In this document: piece by piece, positions 22,730 through 37,500 of the stretch
How positions within the stretch are numbered: position 1 is the stretch's first letter
How the letters are laid out: every line of letters starts with the position of its first letter
Source of the DNA: Parus major
Taxonomy: Eukaryota; Chordata; Aves; Passeriformes; Paridae
Direction of reading: 5' to 3'
Assembly (NCBI RefSeq): GCF_001522545.3
Contig: NC_031770.1
Location: 4,214,281-4,278,280, forward strand
DNA: 64,000 nt
The notes under the pieces: generated by a model
What the model saw: the letters and a program-made list of their open reading frames with translations, nothing else
Databases searched by the model: none
Told to the model about the DNA's origin: nothing
Position numbers and translations under genes: made by a program

Positions 22730-25700
22730 ATGGAGGGAAGCCGTGGTGGTTCCCTGGATCCTGTGCTCCCTTCCCTCTTCACCTGACTCTGTGTTCTGCC
22801 ATTTCAGAGCCAAAATCACTCCTTTAAATCACTTGGAACTTCAGACAGGCTATTATGGCAGCATGGTACTGGATTAGCACAGCTACAGGTGGCCCATGGA
22901 GATCTTCGTCACAGGAGTGAGAGCAGAAGGCTTTGCTGAAAGTTTCCAGATAAAATAAGAAGCTGAATAATGAATCAAAAATAACTGAGTTTTAACTGAA
23001 CTTCCTTTCAGATAAAAAAGGCATTCCTTGCCTTTTTTTCACATTTCTTCTGAATTATCTAAAGATGGGTAGGAAAGGAGAGCAGAGAAAATTCCACAAG
23101 AAAAGGAGGGAAAAGCCAAATAAGACCATTTCTAAGGGTTATTAAAAAGCAGAAAGCCACCCATGCTTGTGCAGCATTAAAAATCCAATCTGTCTCAGCT
23201 TCCTCACTCACACATCTGCTTTCTGTGCATAATTTCCCCCACACACTTCAAGTACACGAGTAGAGATGTTGAACTTCACTTTCCCCTCACCCCATGGAAA
23301 ATTGGATTTTTAATTAGAGGAAAATGTCTATTTTCCTTGAACATAGTAATTACATTTTTTTCCCCCAAGTCACAAAGCTCATTTGGGAAAGTTTTACCTG
23401 AATGTTTTTGTTTGCCCAAATCAAGAGGGAGGTTGGCGATGGAAATGAGCGAGGGCAAGGGGGAAGTTTTTCCTACATTTTTATTTTGGAATAAAAAGGT
23501 TGGATTTCCTGAAAACGTTGAGATACGGAGTGTGGCAAAGTCTGCAAATTACACGGAAAAATAATTCAAATTACACATGTATGTTAATACTTGGTGAACA
23601 CTTCCCTCCCCAAGGAAGGGGTCGGTCCATGGGATAAGCCAGCTCATTCTTCTCGTCCCTGAGCTCCCTGTAACTCTCCAGCTGACTCAAACAAGAGCAC
23701 TTGTGTGCTGAATTGCTGGATGGTTGCTAATGCAGACCTTCACTGATTTCACATTTATCCATATGACCCTTCCTGAGAGCAGCCTGAGGCACAAGCTGAG
23801 CCCCTGCTTTAAAATGAGAATCACCAAGAGTTTTCATGTCAGGAGAAAGGAGCTCAGTGGCAGCAAATCCAGAGTCTCCAGTGTTAGATATATGTGACAA
23901 AGAAGGGAAAAAAGGTCCTGTCCAGACCTCTTAACCCACAGAATTAGACTGAAACCAACCTTTACTTCAGGCTGAAGCACCACAGATGTAACAAGTGCAA
24001 AAGGGGCTTGCTTCTGAAAACAAAGTTACTCACAGGGTGGACTTGTTTCTTAATAACCAGGGCCACTGCAGGTTAGCAAAACAGAGACAGTTTTCACCTG
24101 TCCAAAGGGAACTTGTGCCAGTGGCAACCATCTGATGATCCCAGGCATCAGTCTGGTGCTCAGAACTTTACCCTGTTCACAGAATAACCAAATGTTCATT
24201 TTATAGAGAATCCCATTCGTAGGGGGTTTATGGATGTTTTTTCTTCCGTGACTCCTGGAACTTAAAGTGTACATTCAACCACAAGTAATAAATGTGTTTT
24301 GGGAAGGAGATACTGCAGAAATGGTCAGGATATAATAATCCATAAAATGTGGGGAGATAGGAGAATGGAAAAGGGTGAAATCAAAGCATTCAGAATGTGA
24401 GCCAAGGACTCACTGAATCAGCAGGCTTTGGATAAAATTTGTTTTAATGTTAGACATGTATCTTGCAAACACTACAAATAAAGGGGCAGAGCTGATCCTT
24501 TCAGGGAGCAAACAGATATGGAAGAGCTCTTAAAAGATGTTTGAGGGGTGGAACTGTGATAGGACTAAAAATGGCATGGTCATGTAAGAAGGCAAAGGAA
24601 TAGTGCAGGAAGCTTGGCTGGATTTGGTCAGGGATAAGGATTTAGCAAACAGGGACACCAGAGGGGAAGGGAGATACATCCTTTGGCAGCTGAGCCCGCT
24701 GCTGGGGCCACCTGCCACCAACTCTGATGGTGGAGATGGAGTTGCCCTCACTGATATCCCTGTTTCATTTTAACAATGAAAAAAAGAGAGGGTTTTGGAA
24801 ACTTTTCAATAAACTGCACCTGTTGGAAAGGAAGAAAAAGGCCATAGATCATATTATGAGGGAAATTGTTCTCCCTCTTAAAAAGAATGCTTAATTCAGG
24901 CATAAAAAACCCTCAGAAATTGAGTTGCATCTGCCCTGCCTCTCCATGCCTGCTGCTACACCTTACCCATTCCATTTCCACCCACACCTCAGCTCGGCTT
25001 CCTCTCTCCCACTGACCCTCAGATGTGGAAATAATAAAGGAGAAATAAGACACTGCTCTTGCTTTCTGAACCGTACCAGCTTCTTCCAAATTTATTGTCA
25101 AGATCTATTTTTTGGCAGGAATAACAAGGAAGGTCAAACTGGAACAGAGCTGCAGGTGTGCAGCCACAGCCCCCAGCCCTGTTTGTGTGGGGATGAAGGG
25201 AAACACGGGAGGGTTTGAACTGTGCCTGACAGGCCAGAGCTTCTTTTATCTCTCCTTGAGGGATGCTGGAGGGGAGCAGCTCAGCTGCTGCTCCATCAGA
25301 TTCACTTTTCCTGCAGATTTCTGGGCTGGGCAGTTTTGTATTACAGCTGATCCACACATCTGGCCTTTTCTCCCTTGGTTTTCTTTGCATTTGATGTTGG
25401 AAAAGCCAACAAGAACAAACTGATCTGAAATCAAAGCCATGTCAGCACCAGAAAGAGACTAGGATGAGGCTTTGACACTTTCTCTAGTACAAGAAAACAG
25501 AGAAGCTGTTTATGCTCAGCAACAAAACAGAACAACTGTTGTGAAGGATGAAGAAATACTGACACTTTCACTAAAAAAATGGCATTGATGCAGGAATTAT
25601 ATTTTGCTGATATCTCACTTTAGGCCTTACAGATCCCATTTGGGGATGGAACAGAATTTGCTACAAGCATTTGGGAAATTTGTTATTTGGGAGAGGCTAA

Positions 25701-28700
25701 ATCTAAAGCTCAGCAAGAAAATAGGACACAACTCTGCCCACATTTCTGGAGGGACAGCAGAGATCCCACAAAAACTGGTTCCATTTGATTCAATTTGTAA
25801 CTACAAAATTATGTATTTCATTTCTACCATTATCTCTCATTGTCACTGCTGCACAAAGGTACCTGAAACAACTCTGCTCCCAACAGTTCCCACTTAGACA
25901 CCAAAAAAAGTGGCTGCAATACAAGAATTCAGTTTTGGAAGGGGAGGGAAAACCCTCCTCAAGCTCTTCCAGACAGGAACTGAACTTCTCCTGCTGTGTT
26001 TTTGGACTGGTGAATAGGACTGAACACTTTAGGAAATGCAGAATGCTACTTTCTTGATTTGCTTCAACAGGCACACAAGTGAGAAAATTCAGCTTTGTGT
26101 CTGCCCCAAAAGCCTGAAATTCAGACTGAAAGAAATAAGGGCATATCTGTGCTGGTGGTGCACTCATCATGAGTGGGATCTGCCAGCCAGGAGCATATCC
26201 TGGGGAGAATATCCAAGTCTCTCCATAAATTTTACCCATCATCAGGCTCCAGCTCCAGAAAATCTTGACCTCAAGTAAAAATTACATTCCAAGCAGGTGT
26301 ACCTCAAGTTTCTTTCTAGAAAAGACAACCTGAAAACATAGGGCCAGCTCAGCCCTAACCATTTGGCCAGAGACTTCAACACAGCTGCAAGCAGCATTAT
26401 CCAAAATATAAACTAAATATATAAGCACACAGACCAAACTGCTGTGCTGTGCCTTCAATACAAGTCCTACCAAAGTACCATTTTTGCAAGTATTAGAAAT
26501 ATGCTTTGAATTTCTTCTAGTTCCAGTACTCATTGCTGTGGTCTAAGAATAAATGTTGTCTCTTAGTTATTTAAATAACCCTTGTTCCTGAAGCATTCAT
26601 GTCCCCAGAAGCTACCACACCTTTTCTTGGCTGGGGAACCAAGGCCCAGACTTGTGATTTGTCCAAGGCCATATAAAAAGATATTAATAGGGGGAATTTA
26701 TGTCATGGCCAACATCTGGTGTAGATTATTTACAAATAAGTTGGCTCTCTAAAAAAAATAAAATAATAGTTTTTAAGCTTGTTTACAAAGTTGTTGCATG
26801 TTGTTTCCACAATTTTATTAAGAGCACATGGAGCCATGCTTCCAAACAGCAGCATTAAAAATAGACTAGGATTCACGGTGGATGAAATTCAAACTTTGGT
26901 TTTGATAAGCATCCAGAAGTCAGGATTAGCCAAGCTCCTTTGGTCAGCCAAGAATTTATAGCAAGACATTTATTATGGAAAGCTAGGGTAGGAAAAACCT
27001 AAACAGAAGCAAGCCAGAGTCTTCCAGACAAACCCATCTGCCATGTATAGGTATGTCACTGATATCTTGCCACCAAAAGGCAGCAAGGAGAATGAAAAAT
27101 GTCTCAGCAGTTTGATCTGAAGTATTCAAAGGTGAAATGTACTTTATTACCCACAGTACCAAAGTACAACAGATTTTCAGATGAGGACGTTGGAGAAGGA
27201 TTTGACTTTTACATCAACACTAAATTTTCCCTGTGGAATAGCCCAGTCTGTCAGGAGAAGCCTGGGACTTCTGAGTCCAACAAGGAGTGATCTCTGAGAT
27301 GTCCAGCTCTGTTCCACTTCCATTCACTGCATAGGTAGCACCCCCAAAAAATCCAGCTGAGAATGTTCACTGCTAACACTGGATTGAGTTACATTTTGTC
27401 ATCTGAAGACACTGGCCAGGTTACAGAAGGAGTAAAGGGAGACTATCCAGTATTTAGGAATCCACTAAAAAATGCAGATTAAAAGAATGAGAGCACATGG
27501 AAAAACAGTAGAGCTCTGACCACACAAAATCTGCCAAACCCAGGATTCTACAGGAAGGAGATCATAACTGGAGAGCTTTCCTGAGCATGAGTGGGTGACC
27601 TTCACACAACAGAATCAACTGGAGGCCTGCATTTGGATTTTCTATTTGATTTCCAAACAGATTGAGAAGGTGAAATGCTCAATTATTAACTTAAAAGTCT
27701 GGTAAAACATGGCTTAACCCAAACCTCGCTGTGTGGAGATTTTAACTACCTGTCTGCACATCTGTAAGAAATGTGCGAGTTTACCTTGGAACCACAACCC
27801 TCTGCTCATAAACCTGGAACTAAGATGTACTGAAACAGCTTGCTGTCTGTTCAGGACTCTAACATTTAATCCTGTCAGACTTCTGCAGACATGGAAATGG
27901 TTGGACCTGATCCTGTCACAGCTAGGAAGGATTACTGCATTCTTTCTTCTGAATGATTTTTACAGAAACTTCCACTTACCCAAACTAAAGCTGAGGACCT
28001 TCCTGTGTGCTGAGTATCTGGCACTTTAAAGAATGAGGCAGATTTACCCACTGCAAAACCAGAATACTGATACCAGACTGCAGCCAGATGCTGTTCTGAA
28101 ATATTTAATCAACAGGGTAAGGATCTCTCACAATCACTTTCCCTTGCTACTCTGTAGCTTCAGATGGATTTAGGACTGGGATTTTCTTTACCTGGCACAG
28201 CTGCTTCTGGGACTTTTCTCCAGTCTATATCCATTTCTCTTCCATCATCACCATCCACATCACAGCAGATCTTGCTGCTTCCAGGGTTATTTGCTGCAGA
28301 TCCTGCTTTATCTGACTGGGACCAAATCCTCTCCAGCTTGTGCATTACATGATCCAACTGGTGCAAACCAGCAATGCTCAGAGGACAATTCACTACTTGA
28401 AGCTGAGGCCACTTGCTGACAAAACAAGACCAGGCTTTGAGTTTCTTGATTTAGAAAGTGTTAACTTTTTAAAACTGAGTGTAACTTAATCCCCCCCTCA
28501 GATGATCTGTGTTCAATACAGTGAGAATAAAGACAAATGGTTTTTCCTTCACCTGCTCTCTCAGGTACAGGTGTCCCTGACATTCTCAAAGCCTGGGGGA
28601 CAAAGTCAAAGAAGAGGGGAACTTAAAGCTCTGTTTATGAGGAGTTTAAATTTGTTATAAAAGTTGGTTCTCTCCACCTGGCATCATTTAAGCAAACAGG

Positions 28701-31700
28701 TGAATATCACTTGTTGAAAAATAATGTGCTTGATTCTCCACTCAGCTCTAATGGATTTGCACTGTTATAACTCTGAACAGACCCGTGGGATGTTTATGCT
28801 CTACAAATAAACAGAAGTAGCTTTTCTTTCAGCAAATACAATCTGTTTCACCCTAATGTTTCCACTACTGAAAGAAATCCTAGTCCTACTTGGCTAACCC
28901 CAGTATTAGTCAATAATGACTTGTAGAATATTCAGCCAACTTTCTGGGAAAAACAATATTATATATGTGTTTTGCCAAGGCAGAAATCATAAGCAAAAAT
29001 ATTGGACCAGCTGACACAAATTAGAACAGCTCCATTGACAGAGGTTGCACAAACTAGAAGCTCTGCAAGAGAAATTAAATAATAAGCAAACTTCCTTACT
29101 AGTTATAGAAGACAAAATTGATGTTTCAATTACCATATTACCCTAAATCATTTGTAACAATAGTTGGGATGATTTCAGTTCTTTCTATATTTTTCTTTCA
29201 AGAACACAAATTCCCACAGCTAATTTGAAAAATAACTCCATATAATACGTACATGAGAAAAGAAATAAACCTTCTTTTAAGGTAAATGGGCTGTAATGCA
29301 GATTTTTTGTTATCAGAATGAGGCTCTGAGATGGTGTACATAAAATTCAGCTTTTTATATGGTACTTAAGGCTACAACAGATGGTTTTGGAGAAGACCTG
29401 GCCAAATCTTTACACAGCCGCTGCAAATGTCTCTTCCCAAATGCCCAATTTTGCATGAAAGAAAGGACTGCTCTGTCCAGATGTGTCCAAAAGGTGTCCA
29501 TGGACAAGACCTTTGTCTGGAGTCTTTCCAAACAAGTTTTAATTAATTCACACCACACAAGTGGAGAAGTGAAAAATCAAAGACAAAAGCACTTAGCTTT
29601 CATACATCAGTTAAAATAGAAATTATGTTTTTCAAAATTATCTCAAATTTCATAATAGAAATATATATATTTCAAAACATAATCTGCACAAAAGCAGCAA
29701 TCTCTGCTTATTTCTGACAAAGAGGTTGTGGTCCAATGTGCCCACATTTTTAAATCTCTCAATTACAGAAACATTTATTTGGGTTGATTGTAGGACCAAC
29801 AGCCCTACAAGTTACCCAAAGAAGTTCAGATTAAATTTTTGTGCTGATGGAAATTTGGCAGTCAGAAGGATAAAGAGCTGGGGGGTGAATCCCCACCTGG
29901 AATAAATGGATTTCTGTGCACTGTGCTGATCTCAAGCAGCTGATGGTGTGGCCCTTGGGGACTCCACCATTGTTCCAAGCCAGCCCAGTTGGTTCATGAC
30001 CCACCTTGCTCTGACACCCCATAAACTTGAGCATTTCAAAGGAGCAATGACCCTACCAGCTTGTCTACTGTCTCTGATTACCCCAGGCCAACCCACAGCT
30101 GTTCTTCATCAAAAAACTGAAGGAATAAACCCTCCTAAGAGCAACCTGAAAATCTGACGGGCATTTTTCCACTCTGCATATTTGAGTGCTGATTTGCTTA
30201 TCTCCCAGCCAGTGCTAATTATAAGGTTATTAACCTCTCTGTGAACTTCATTCACATCATAACCTGGTTCCTTTCCCTGCTGACATGCAAAGGCATGAGG
30301 AGTACCCAATTTAAGAGGTGGAATATTCATCACAGGAAATGCTATTACTGGGATACCTTGTCCAAAACCACTATCCACAATTTCTGTCCAGCTGAAAAAT
30401 CATATTGAAGTCAAAGACTCACTGGTTTGTGGTCTACTGAAACAGTTTTAAAAGTACATTTATTTACAGCCCTGCTTATCCTGCTCACAGTAAATAAGAT
30501 GAAATAAGTAACATTACTCTGTTGATAGAAAATACTTGTATACCAGTATTATTGTCACTTCAAAACCACATAAAATAGCGTTAATTTGTGATCCTCTTCT
30601 GACCTGTGACAGGGAAATCCCTACTTTCTATATACACAAAGATGTCAAAGATGTCCAAAAGCTGCAGGAATAATGAATTTGGCAGAACCACCTCTCACCT
30701 GGCAGGTGGATCAGCCAGCAGAGAATGTGTGCCTCCAGGAGAAAACTTGGGTCTCCAGGAGAACTATCACTGCTTCCTGCAACAGTCACCTGCTTCATTT
30801 TTGGGAGACAAGAAAACAAAGCAGCCTTTCTGAAGGAGTCTGACATGAATTTCATTGAAGTTCACAGAAATTCTTCCTGTTAATTCCTGTGAGCTTTGGA
30901 TCAATTCCTGTGATTGGCAAATGAAGGGATGCTCGTGCACTGGAGATTGGAGTAGCTAAAAATAAATCCAATCACAGAAGTTCTCTGCTTGTGTGGAGGC
31001 TCCTGGAAGAAGTGTTGCTGAGAGAGAATATGTTCAAAAAGAAACATGAAACATGGGTTTGCATTATTTCTCCTTAGTAACAGCAATATTTTTTATAATG
31101 TGCTCTTGAGCATACCTTCAAATTTAGAGCTATTTTTAGGTCTTGCTCACTTAGAACTACAGGTAGAGGGCACAGCAGATAAATCCAAGCCATGAAATTA
31201 TTAATTAGTGCAAGTTCCTGTGGTACCTGAGCCAAAATGTTACTGCAGAAGTTTGATTTTGTACAAAGATATGGCTCAGAAGGTCCAAAGATCACAAGCA
31301 ATGAGCTGCAGGGTTCTACCTCCCTATCCCCAAGTCTCCAACACACACAGAACTGTAACAGCTGGAGACAACACACAGCTCCAGTTGACTTTTGCCCATG
31401 ATTAGGAAATAAGTTGGCATCAGACACCACAAAGCACCCTAAGGCTTTGCCAGAACTCCTGACTTGTGTGCAAAGCAGTAAAAGGCTGCTCTGACACAGC
31501 AAATAAAGCTGAAAAAATGGCATCTCTGCCTGTACTCTTCAACCTCGTGGATCAACTCAGATATATTTAAATATTGCAGGATAACCTTTCATATAAATTC
31601 TACTTCAGATGGTACCTCAAACTCCTAAATCTCTTACTACATTTCACCAAAGGAGAATGAAGAAGAGAAAGGAAGATTCAAGCAGAAATCTTAGCATAAC

Positions 31701-34137
31701 TCACAACAGAGGTGGGAAACAAGTGAGAGAAAGCCCCTGCTTTATTTGCACAGACCCATCTTTTTACTCTCTTTCTTTTCCTGAGCACACTGTGATTAAG
31801 GACATCTAGGGTAGGAGAGAGAAGTGAAACAGATACAGAAGAGCAAACCCTCTTCTCACTGGAGCACACAATCAGGCAGAGAGGCAACGATAAGAATCTG
31901 CAGAATACAGAATCTGCTTCTCCTCCCTTCCAGGCCTCCTCTGAAAAACCCCCAAAACACACCCAAGTCCCAAAGATGGTCCACAGAGGGTTGGGATGAC
32001 TTTCCACCTGGACATGAAGCCAGGACTTAAATCCATATATATTGTTCCAGAAAAATGTGGCTGAAATAAACACAGCAATACCCTCACTCATATAAACAAC
32101 CCAAGCTGTTTATATGTCGAGTTCAGATGTTCATGTCAGCTGGTCAAGGGCTGCATGCACTGAATTTGCTCTCTGGTGAAATCCCAGTAAAGCAATAAAG
32201 CTGTGTGACAGGGGTTTGCTGGATACAACTGAAATGCAAAATTTCCTTCTAATTTTTTTTTTTAAATGAATGAACAGAAAAAGCTTCAGTAGCAAACCTG
32301 ACACGGCCTGAACTTCTACAAACCTTTGAAGAGAACACTGGCAATTAGTATTTCAACTTTTGAGGGGAGGCAGGAGAAAAAGGGCAGAATTAACGATTTC
32401 TCCAAATCTTTTCAAAATGGTTTCTTTGTAGTGGGTTTTTTGGGTTTTTTAAATTTTTATTACAACTTCTTTCTTTTGAATCCATCTCTTACACTTAAGG
32501 GTTCTTCCAAAACTCGTAATTATTTTTCAACCTGATTCATCAAGAGCTGCTGATCTCCTGAGCCATGTAGAGTAGGAAGACAATTCAGTAGTGAATTCTG
32601 ATCTTTGTCCTGCATGACAGCACATTTATGCATGTAAACTCTTATACATAGGTATATTAATTTACCCTTTTTATAATGACTTGCATGTTTAACTTTTAAA
32701 GCACCAATCTTAACCTGATGATGTAACTCCAATTCCTATAAAAGACTACAAGGTGTGCACAGAAGGCTGCAGAAATCAGAAGTCCTATTAACTCCCACCA
32801 AGTTGTAAATCTAAAATCCTGAGCTGTCACTACAGAGACTCTGATTTGGGACACCCTGTAGGAAACAGGGCATATTGTCCAGGATATTTCTCTGCCTCTC
32901 TGACAGGCTACAGCATGCAGCATTTCTTTCACAGCACTTATAACTCAGGTTGTGAAGAAATAGTGACCTCTCCCATTGGGTGACAAGGGCAAAAAGAAGC
33001 CCGCTTGGTTGTATCAAATGCAAATTTTAGGATTTACAAAGTAAAAAACAAGTAATTCCTCATTAGCCTAAAGTGATTTTAAATAATTTTTTCTTTAAAC
33101 CAGAAATTTAAATTTTGCATTTGATAAAACTAAGTTTTCCAGAGGAATTTGTCCATACTTATACTTCTCTTCATGTGTTCAAAATGCTTTGTACAAATTA
33201 AAAAGCCAAAACTTCTAAGCTGGTAAAACCTAGTTTAGACACTTCAGATTTCCAAAAAATATAGTGATAAAGCACTAAAAAAGTTTCAATATCTCTTCCA
33301 TTTACCCAGTACTTTTAGCCAAGATTATTTACTGCTTCATCCCAGCCTTACAGAGAGTGCATGAATTCCAGAAAATCTGTGATTCATTGCAGCAACTCAG
33401 TTTTGTTCAGCGAGTACTTCAACTGCAGATTCAAAAACATGCTAAGGCTTGAACACGGAATGCAAAAACTATATTTTGTTTCACTAAAAGTAGAAATGGA
33501 ACTCTATAAAGATGAATAGTGCTGTTTGCCTATGAAACATGGTATTTTATGCAGGTACAGTCAGGTAGAACACTGCCCTGGGCTGGGAGACCAGGCTGAG
33601 TTATCACAGCAGCAGGAGGGTGCAAGGAAACAACTGGTGCTGCATTTGCAAATTTGAACTGAATTAAAACCCTTGGTCAACGACATAATTCACCTGTCTG
33701 TGTTGATCCCAAGCACTGTACTGGGAGAACAGTGGGGTTTTTCATTTGTTTGGTTTTTCCAAGAGTCTTACCCAGCAGGGAGTGGGGGAGGCCAATCCTA
33801 GAGGTGTAGAACAGGCAGCTCCTCTGGAGGCAACGCTGACAGCACACACCGACCTTCTGCTGCACAGGAATTGGTTCAGGTGTCCCTGCTGTGGAGTCAG
33901 GATGTTAAACCCACAGCTGTCTGTCGAGAAAGGTTTGGAAGAAGTGCACTTTGGAGTCAGGCTCAGGCTGGGCAAGCCAAGAGGAGAAGATTTGAATACC
34001 ATGAGAGAGTCAGGTGGCAATGGCAGCGCTGAGCACAGCTCAGCTTGGGGCTTGCTTTAACTATGGCTTGGGGGTTTTGCACTACAGTTTCATGGACAGA
34101 AACAGCTGCCTGTACAGTGGGGAAGTGACAAGTAGGA
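22730..34137. other. Noncoding sequence, no recognised gene
   Basis: More than 11 kb of unique AT-rich sequence contains only short unrecognised open frames. The part at about 23270-23560 (GGATTTTTAATTAGAGG, AGTAATTAC) looks element-like. A T11 run lies at 32253-32263 and a perfect AT-rich hairpin at 32089-32116. No transposon, RNA gene or exon with a known product was recognised. Confidence 0.45.
32089..32116. repeat. Perfect 10-bp inverted repeat with forkhead-type cores
   Basis: CATATAAACA (32089-32098) and TGTTTATATG (32107-32116) are exact reverse complements separated by 8 bases. Each arm carries TGTTTA, the core bound by forkhead factors, in opposed orientation. It may be chance in AT-rich DNA. 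Confidence 0.7.
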
Positions 34138-34556
34138 TAATAGAATAGGATGCTGGAATGGTTTGGCTTGGAAAGGACCTTAAAGACCACCTTGATCCAA
34201 TCCCCCTGCCATGGGCAGGGACACCTCCCACCAGACCATGTTGCTCAGAACCCCATCCAGCCTGGCATTGAACACTTGGAGGGATGGGGCAACCTGTTCC
34301 AGTAGCACCACCATCACAGAAAAGAGCTTCCTCCTCATAGCCAATGTAAACCTTACTCTCTTTCAGTTTGAATCTGTTCCCCCTTTTCCTGCCACTCCAG
34401 GCTGTTGTAAAATGTCCCCTCCCATCTTTCTTATGGGCTCCATTTAGGTGTTGGAACGCTGCAATCAGGTCACCCCTAAGCTTATTTTTCAATGCTGAGC
34501 AAACCCAATTCCCTCAGCCTTTCTTTGTAGGAGAGGTGCTCCATCCCTCTAATCTG
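34138..34556 (-). mobile_element. CR1 LINE, 5'-truncated 3' end, antisense
   Basis: CR1 is the main non-LTR retrotransposon of birds, copied by its own ORF2 endonuclease and reverse transcriptase. Read on the plus strand, the copy starts with the remnant of the element's degenerate 8-mer 3' tail (AGAATAGG, then GGAATGGTTTGG). It goes on with AAGGACCTTAAAGACCACC and CCCCTGCCATGGGCAGGGAC, classic avian CR1 3' wording in reverse complement. On the minus strand from about 34490 the C-terminal ORF2 frame is readable (LRGDLIAAFQHLNGAHKKDG, then GNRFKLKE). The frame breaks after roughly 60 codons. The element is 5'-truncated at about 34556, as is usual, and is dead. A TA/T simple repeat adjoins its 5' end. 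Confidence 0.93.
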
Positions 34557-34565
34557 AGAAGTTAA

Positions 34566-34588
34566 ATATATATATATATTTTTTTTTT
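34566..34588. repeat. (AT)7 plus T10 simple repeat
   Basis: An AT dinucleotide run at 34566-34579 continues into a T run ending at 34588. It lies just beyond the 5' truncation point of the CR1 copy, so the element may have inserted next to it or the repeat may have grown at the junction. Confidence 0.85.
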
Positions 34589-37500
34589 CACAAAGACACA
34601 TTTCATTTTGCTAGAGGTAAGTTTCACACACAAAGTCACACTGAAGGTGCATCCCTCAGCCCAGGCATCTCCAGGCTGTTTATCTCAATGCTCCCACAAT
34701 TACAGCAGAGAACAATAACTCACTTTTTACCTCCAAGACAGAGAATCAAAACAAGCCACATGTGTTTAAGAATTGCCTATATCTCCTGTTAATGATAAAA
34801 GGGGCCCAGGGGACTGGATCAGCTGGGGAAATACCTGAAGGCGAGCAAGTGGAATTCAGTGACACCAGAAAGTCAGCGCTGCTCGCACATGCACCAACTC
34901 ACACTTTGCACAGGTCAAGCACCGGTTTTTTCCTCCTCCACAAAAAAAGACAAGATGATTTAATGGCTTTCCAGGTGTACTGAGCATTCCCTGTCCCCCT
35001 TCAGACTCCACCCACAGCTCCTCAGCACACCACTAATCCTCTGTGGATCAGACATGATCTCCTCGACCCAGGATCTGGGTATCAAAGCAGTAATGTGCCA
35101 ACAGCAAAGCAAGTTAAAAATGCCATTGGACATAGAACAGATTTCATTTTTCCCACTTAGATGTAAATACCAAAGCAGGGTTTGTAATTCAAATGGTGCC
35201 ATTCTTAAAGGGTTCAGGCTGGGAAATTTGTTGTGTCCGTGGAAACACCAGGAAAAAGGATTTCAAGTGAGATTTCCACTTTCTACCACTTGTTTTATTG
35301 AGTCTTTTCACAATGCATAGATTACTGTTGGGTTTGCTTGCAAACAAGGACCTGGGCTTAATCCCACCTGTCAGGAAAGCACAGCAGACAGCTTCTCTTC
35401 ATTATCCTGCTCCAGCCCCACTTTGGAGTCTCACATGGAGGCAATAAATATTCCTGGATTAACATCCAAGACACAGGTGGGTAGAATGGAAGCATGCACA
35501 CCTTACCCTGAGAATGGGCTGACACAGTCCATGCTTGGGATGGCTTTGTTAAAGCAGTCAGCAGGGTAGTTGGAAGATGAATAATTGAAGAAACAGCTTC
35601 TTTAATATGAACCATGGGCAGCATGTGGTGTAACTTTCCCTCTGTTTCCCCCTCCCCAACAAGAATTCTTCATATCAAGCTGGTTTGGTGCTAAGTGCAC
35701 ATATCTAGGAGGCATTTCTCTCCAAAATTTGGATCCAAACACACATCAAAAATAACAGTTCATCCGTCACGGTTGGGAAGCATGTATGACAAGAAAATAT
35801 TTGCTTTGCTCTGGTTTTGTGTTTGGTTTGCTGACCGCTTATATCAAAAAGCTAGAACAGCTTTTTCATCTTGCCGTAGTTTAGAAACATTTATAGGACA
35901 GATGGTCTAAATTTGTGGGTTTTATAAACTTAATGAGAATGTTAAAAAAAAAAAAAAAGGCGCATATGGGTGCAATATTTTCTGGGGCTTCTTTGAGCTG
36001 GCCAAGAAGTAGCCCACTGCAGAGGGGAGCAACAATTTCATTGGGAACTCATTCCAAGGTTTACAAACGACTGAGAAGAGGGACTGCCACAGGCTTTCTG
36101 CACCTCGATGGAAGTTTCACTTGCACTGTGTGGTAGAGGGAAAACATACATTTATTTATTCTTCCCAGCAAGCAACATTTCTTAAACTTTGCCTTCACAA
36201 GCTAAATGGGCTGGCTGTGGCAGCTCAACAAAAGGCACAGGTGGTGCTCCATCCTCTGTCCTGAAGACTTGCTCTAGGGCTGGGCCCAACAGAGAGTTTA
36301 GCTCTTGGTTCCTCTAGGATGATTGCATTATTTTAATCCTACATGCAGCTCTCTCTTTCTCCAGACACCCCCATTTCAAAAGGACACTGACAATGTAATC
36401 TGGGCTTCAGGTCAGAGCAGAGCATGGGGAGTTGGGGTATCTGTATGGAGTCCCTGGTCCCAGGCTCTGTCACCAACTTTGGGCAGTTCAGCATGACTTT
36501 TGTCCAAACAGAGCCACCATGAGCACACAACAAGGAAAGAGAGTTCTCTCACCAGGGAAGAGCCAAGTATCCCAGTATCCCACCTCTTTCTCCATGAGCT
36601 GGTGTGTGTAAGTGTCCCTCAGTGCAAACAGATGGGCAAACAGCAAAATCAACTTGTAAGGTCAGTGAGAGCCCTATTTCCACACTATGAAACAATTAAT
36701 AACAAGCACCATCTTTTCAGGCTCTTAGTACCAGTCAGGCTCTCCATCTGAAAATTTAATCTCACCTGAAACACTTCAGGTTGAAATCAAGTTGGTTGAA
36801 GATGTTTTCATGAAACAACCTTGGTATAAAACTGAGAGCAAGAATCTCAAATCTAGAGAAAAATTATGGAAAAATCCTCTTTCATCCAAGCTCACCAGGC
36901 TGAAACAGCAAATTTAAAAGATCATCTTCCAGTTCTCCCTTCTGTGAGCTATTAAAATATTAATGAAAAAAAGTGTAATCCATCAAAAACAAGCTCCACT
37001 AACTTAAGACCTCAATTTTCACCTTGGACAGTCCACTTCCAGTGAAACACACTCGGAGGTATGAACCTCAAATTATTTTCAGTTAAATATTTCAGAGTGC
37101 TGGCACGTAAGCTGTCACTTTTAGTTTGCACATAAACACAGCATTAAGAAAAAACAGGCAGCAATTCTTGCAAAATTATTGTTTAAGCTCCTTTGCAATC
37201 TTAGGCATGCACTGTTTCATTTTACATCCAGCTGCTGCTTCAGGGTTCTGATTTTTTATATTATTCTCTTTAAATATGACAGCTCAGACTAGAGTCAGGT
37301 GTGAAGGAACTGTGCAATACTTCAAGGAAATCTTGAACAAAATCTTTTATCCCACTGATTTCAGGGGGAATTTAAATGAGAAAGGCTTCCAGACTGTGCA
37401 GGCCTTGCTTTAGCTTGGATTTCAGGCTCTCTTTTCCCAACCAGCTGAATAGAAACCTCACTTATTAAGCAGAGGAAAAGCAGCACAGGGCAGTGCTGTG

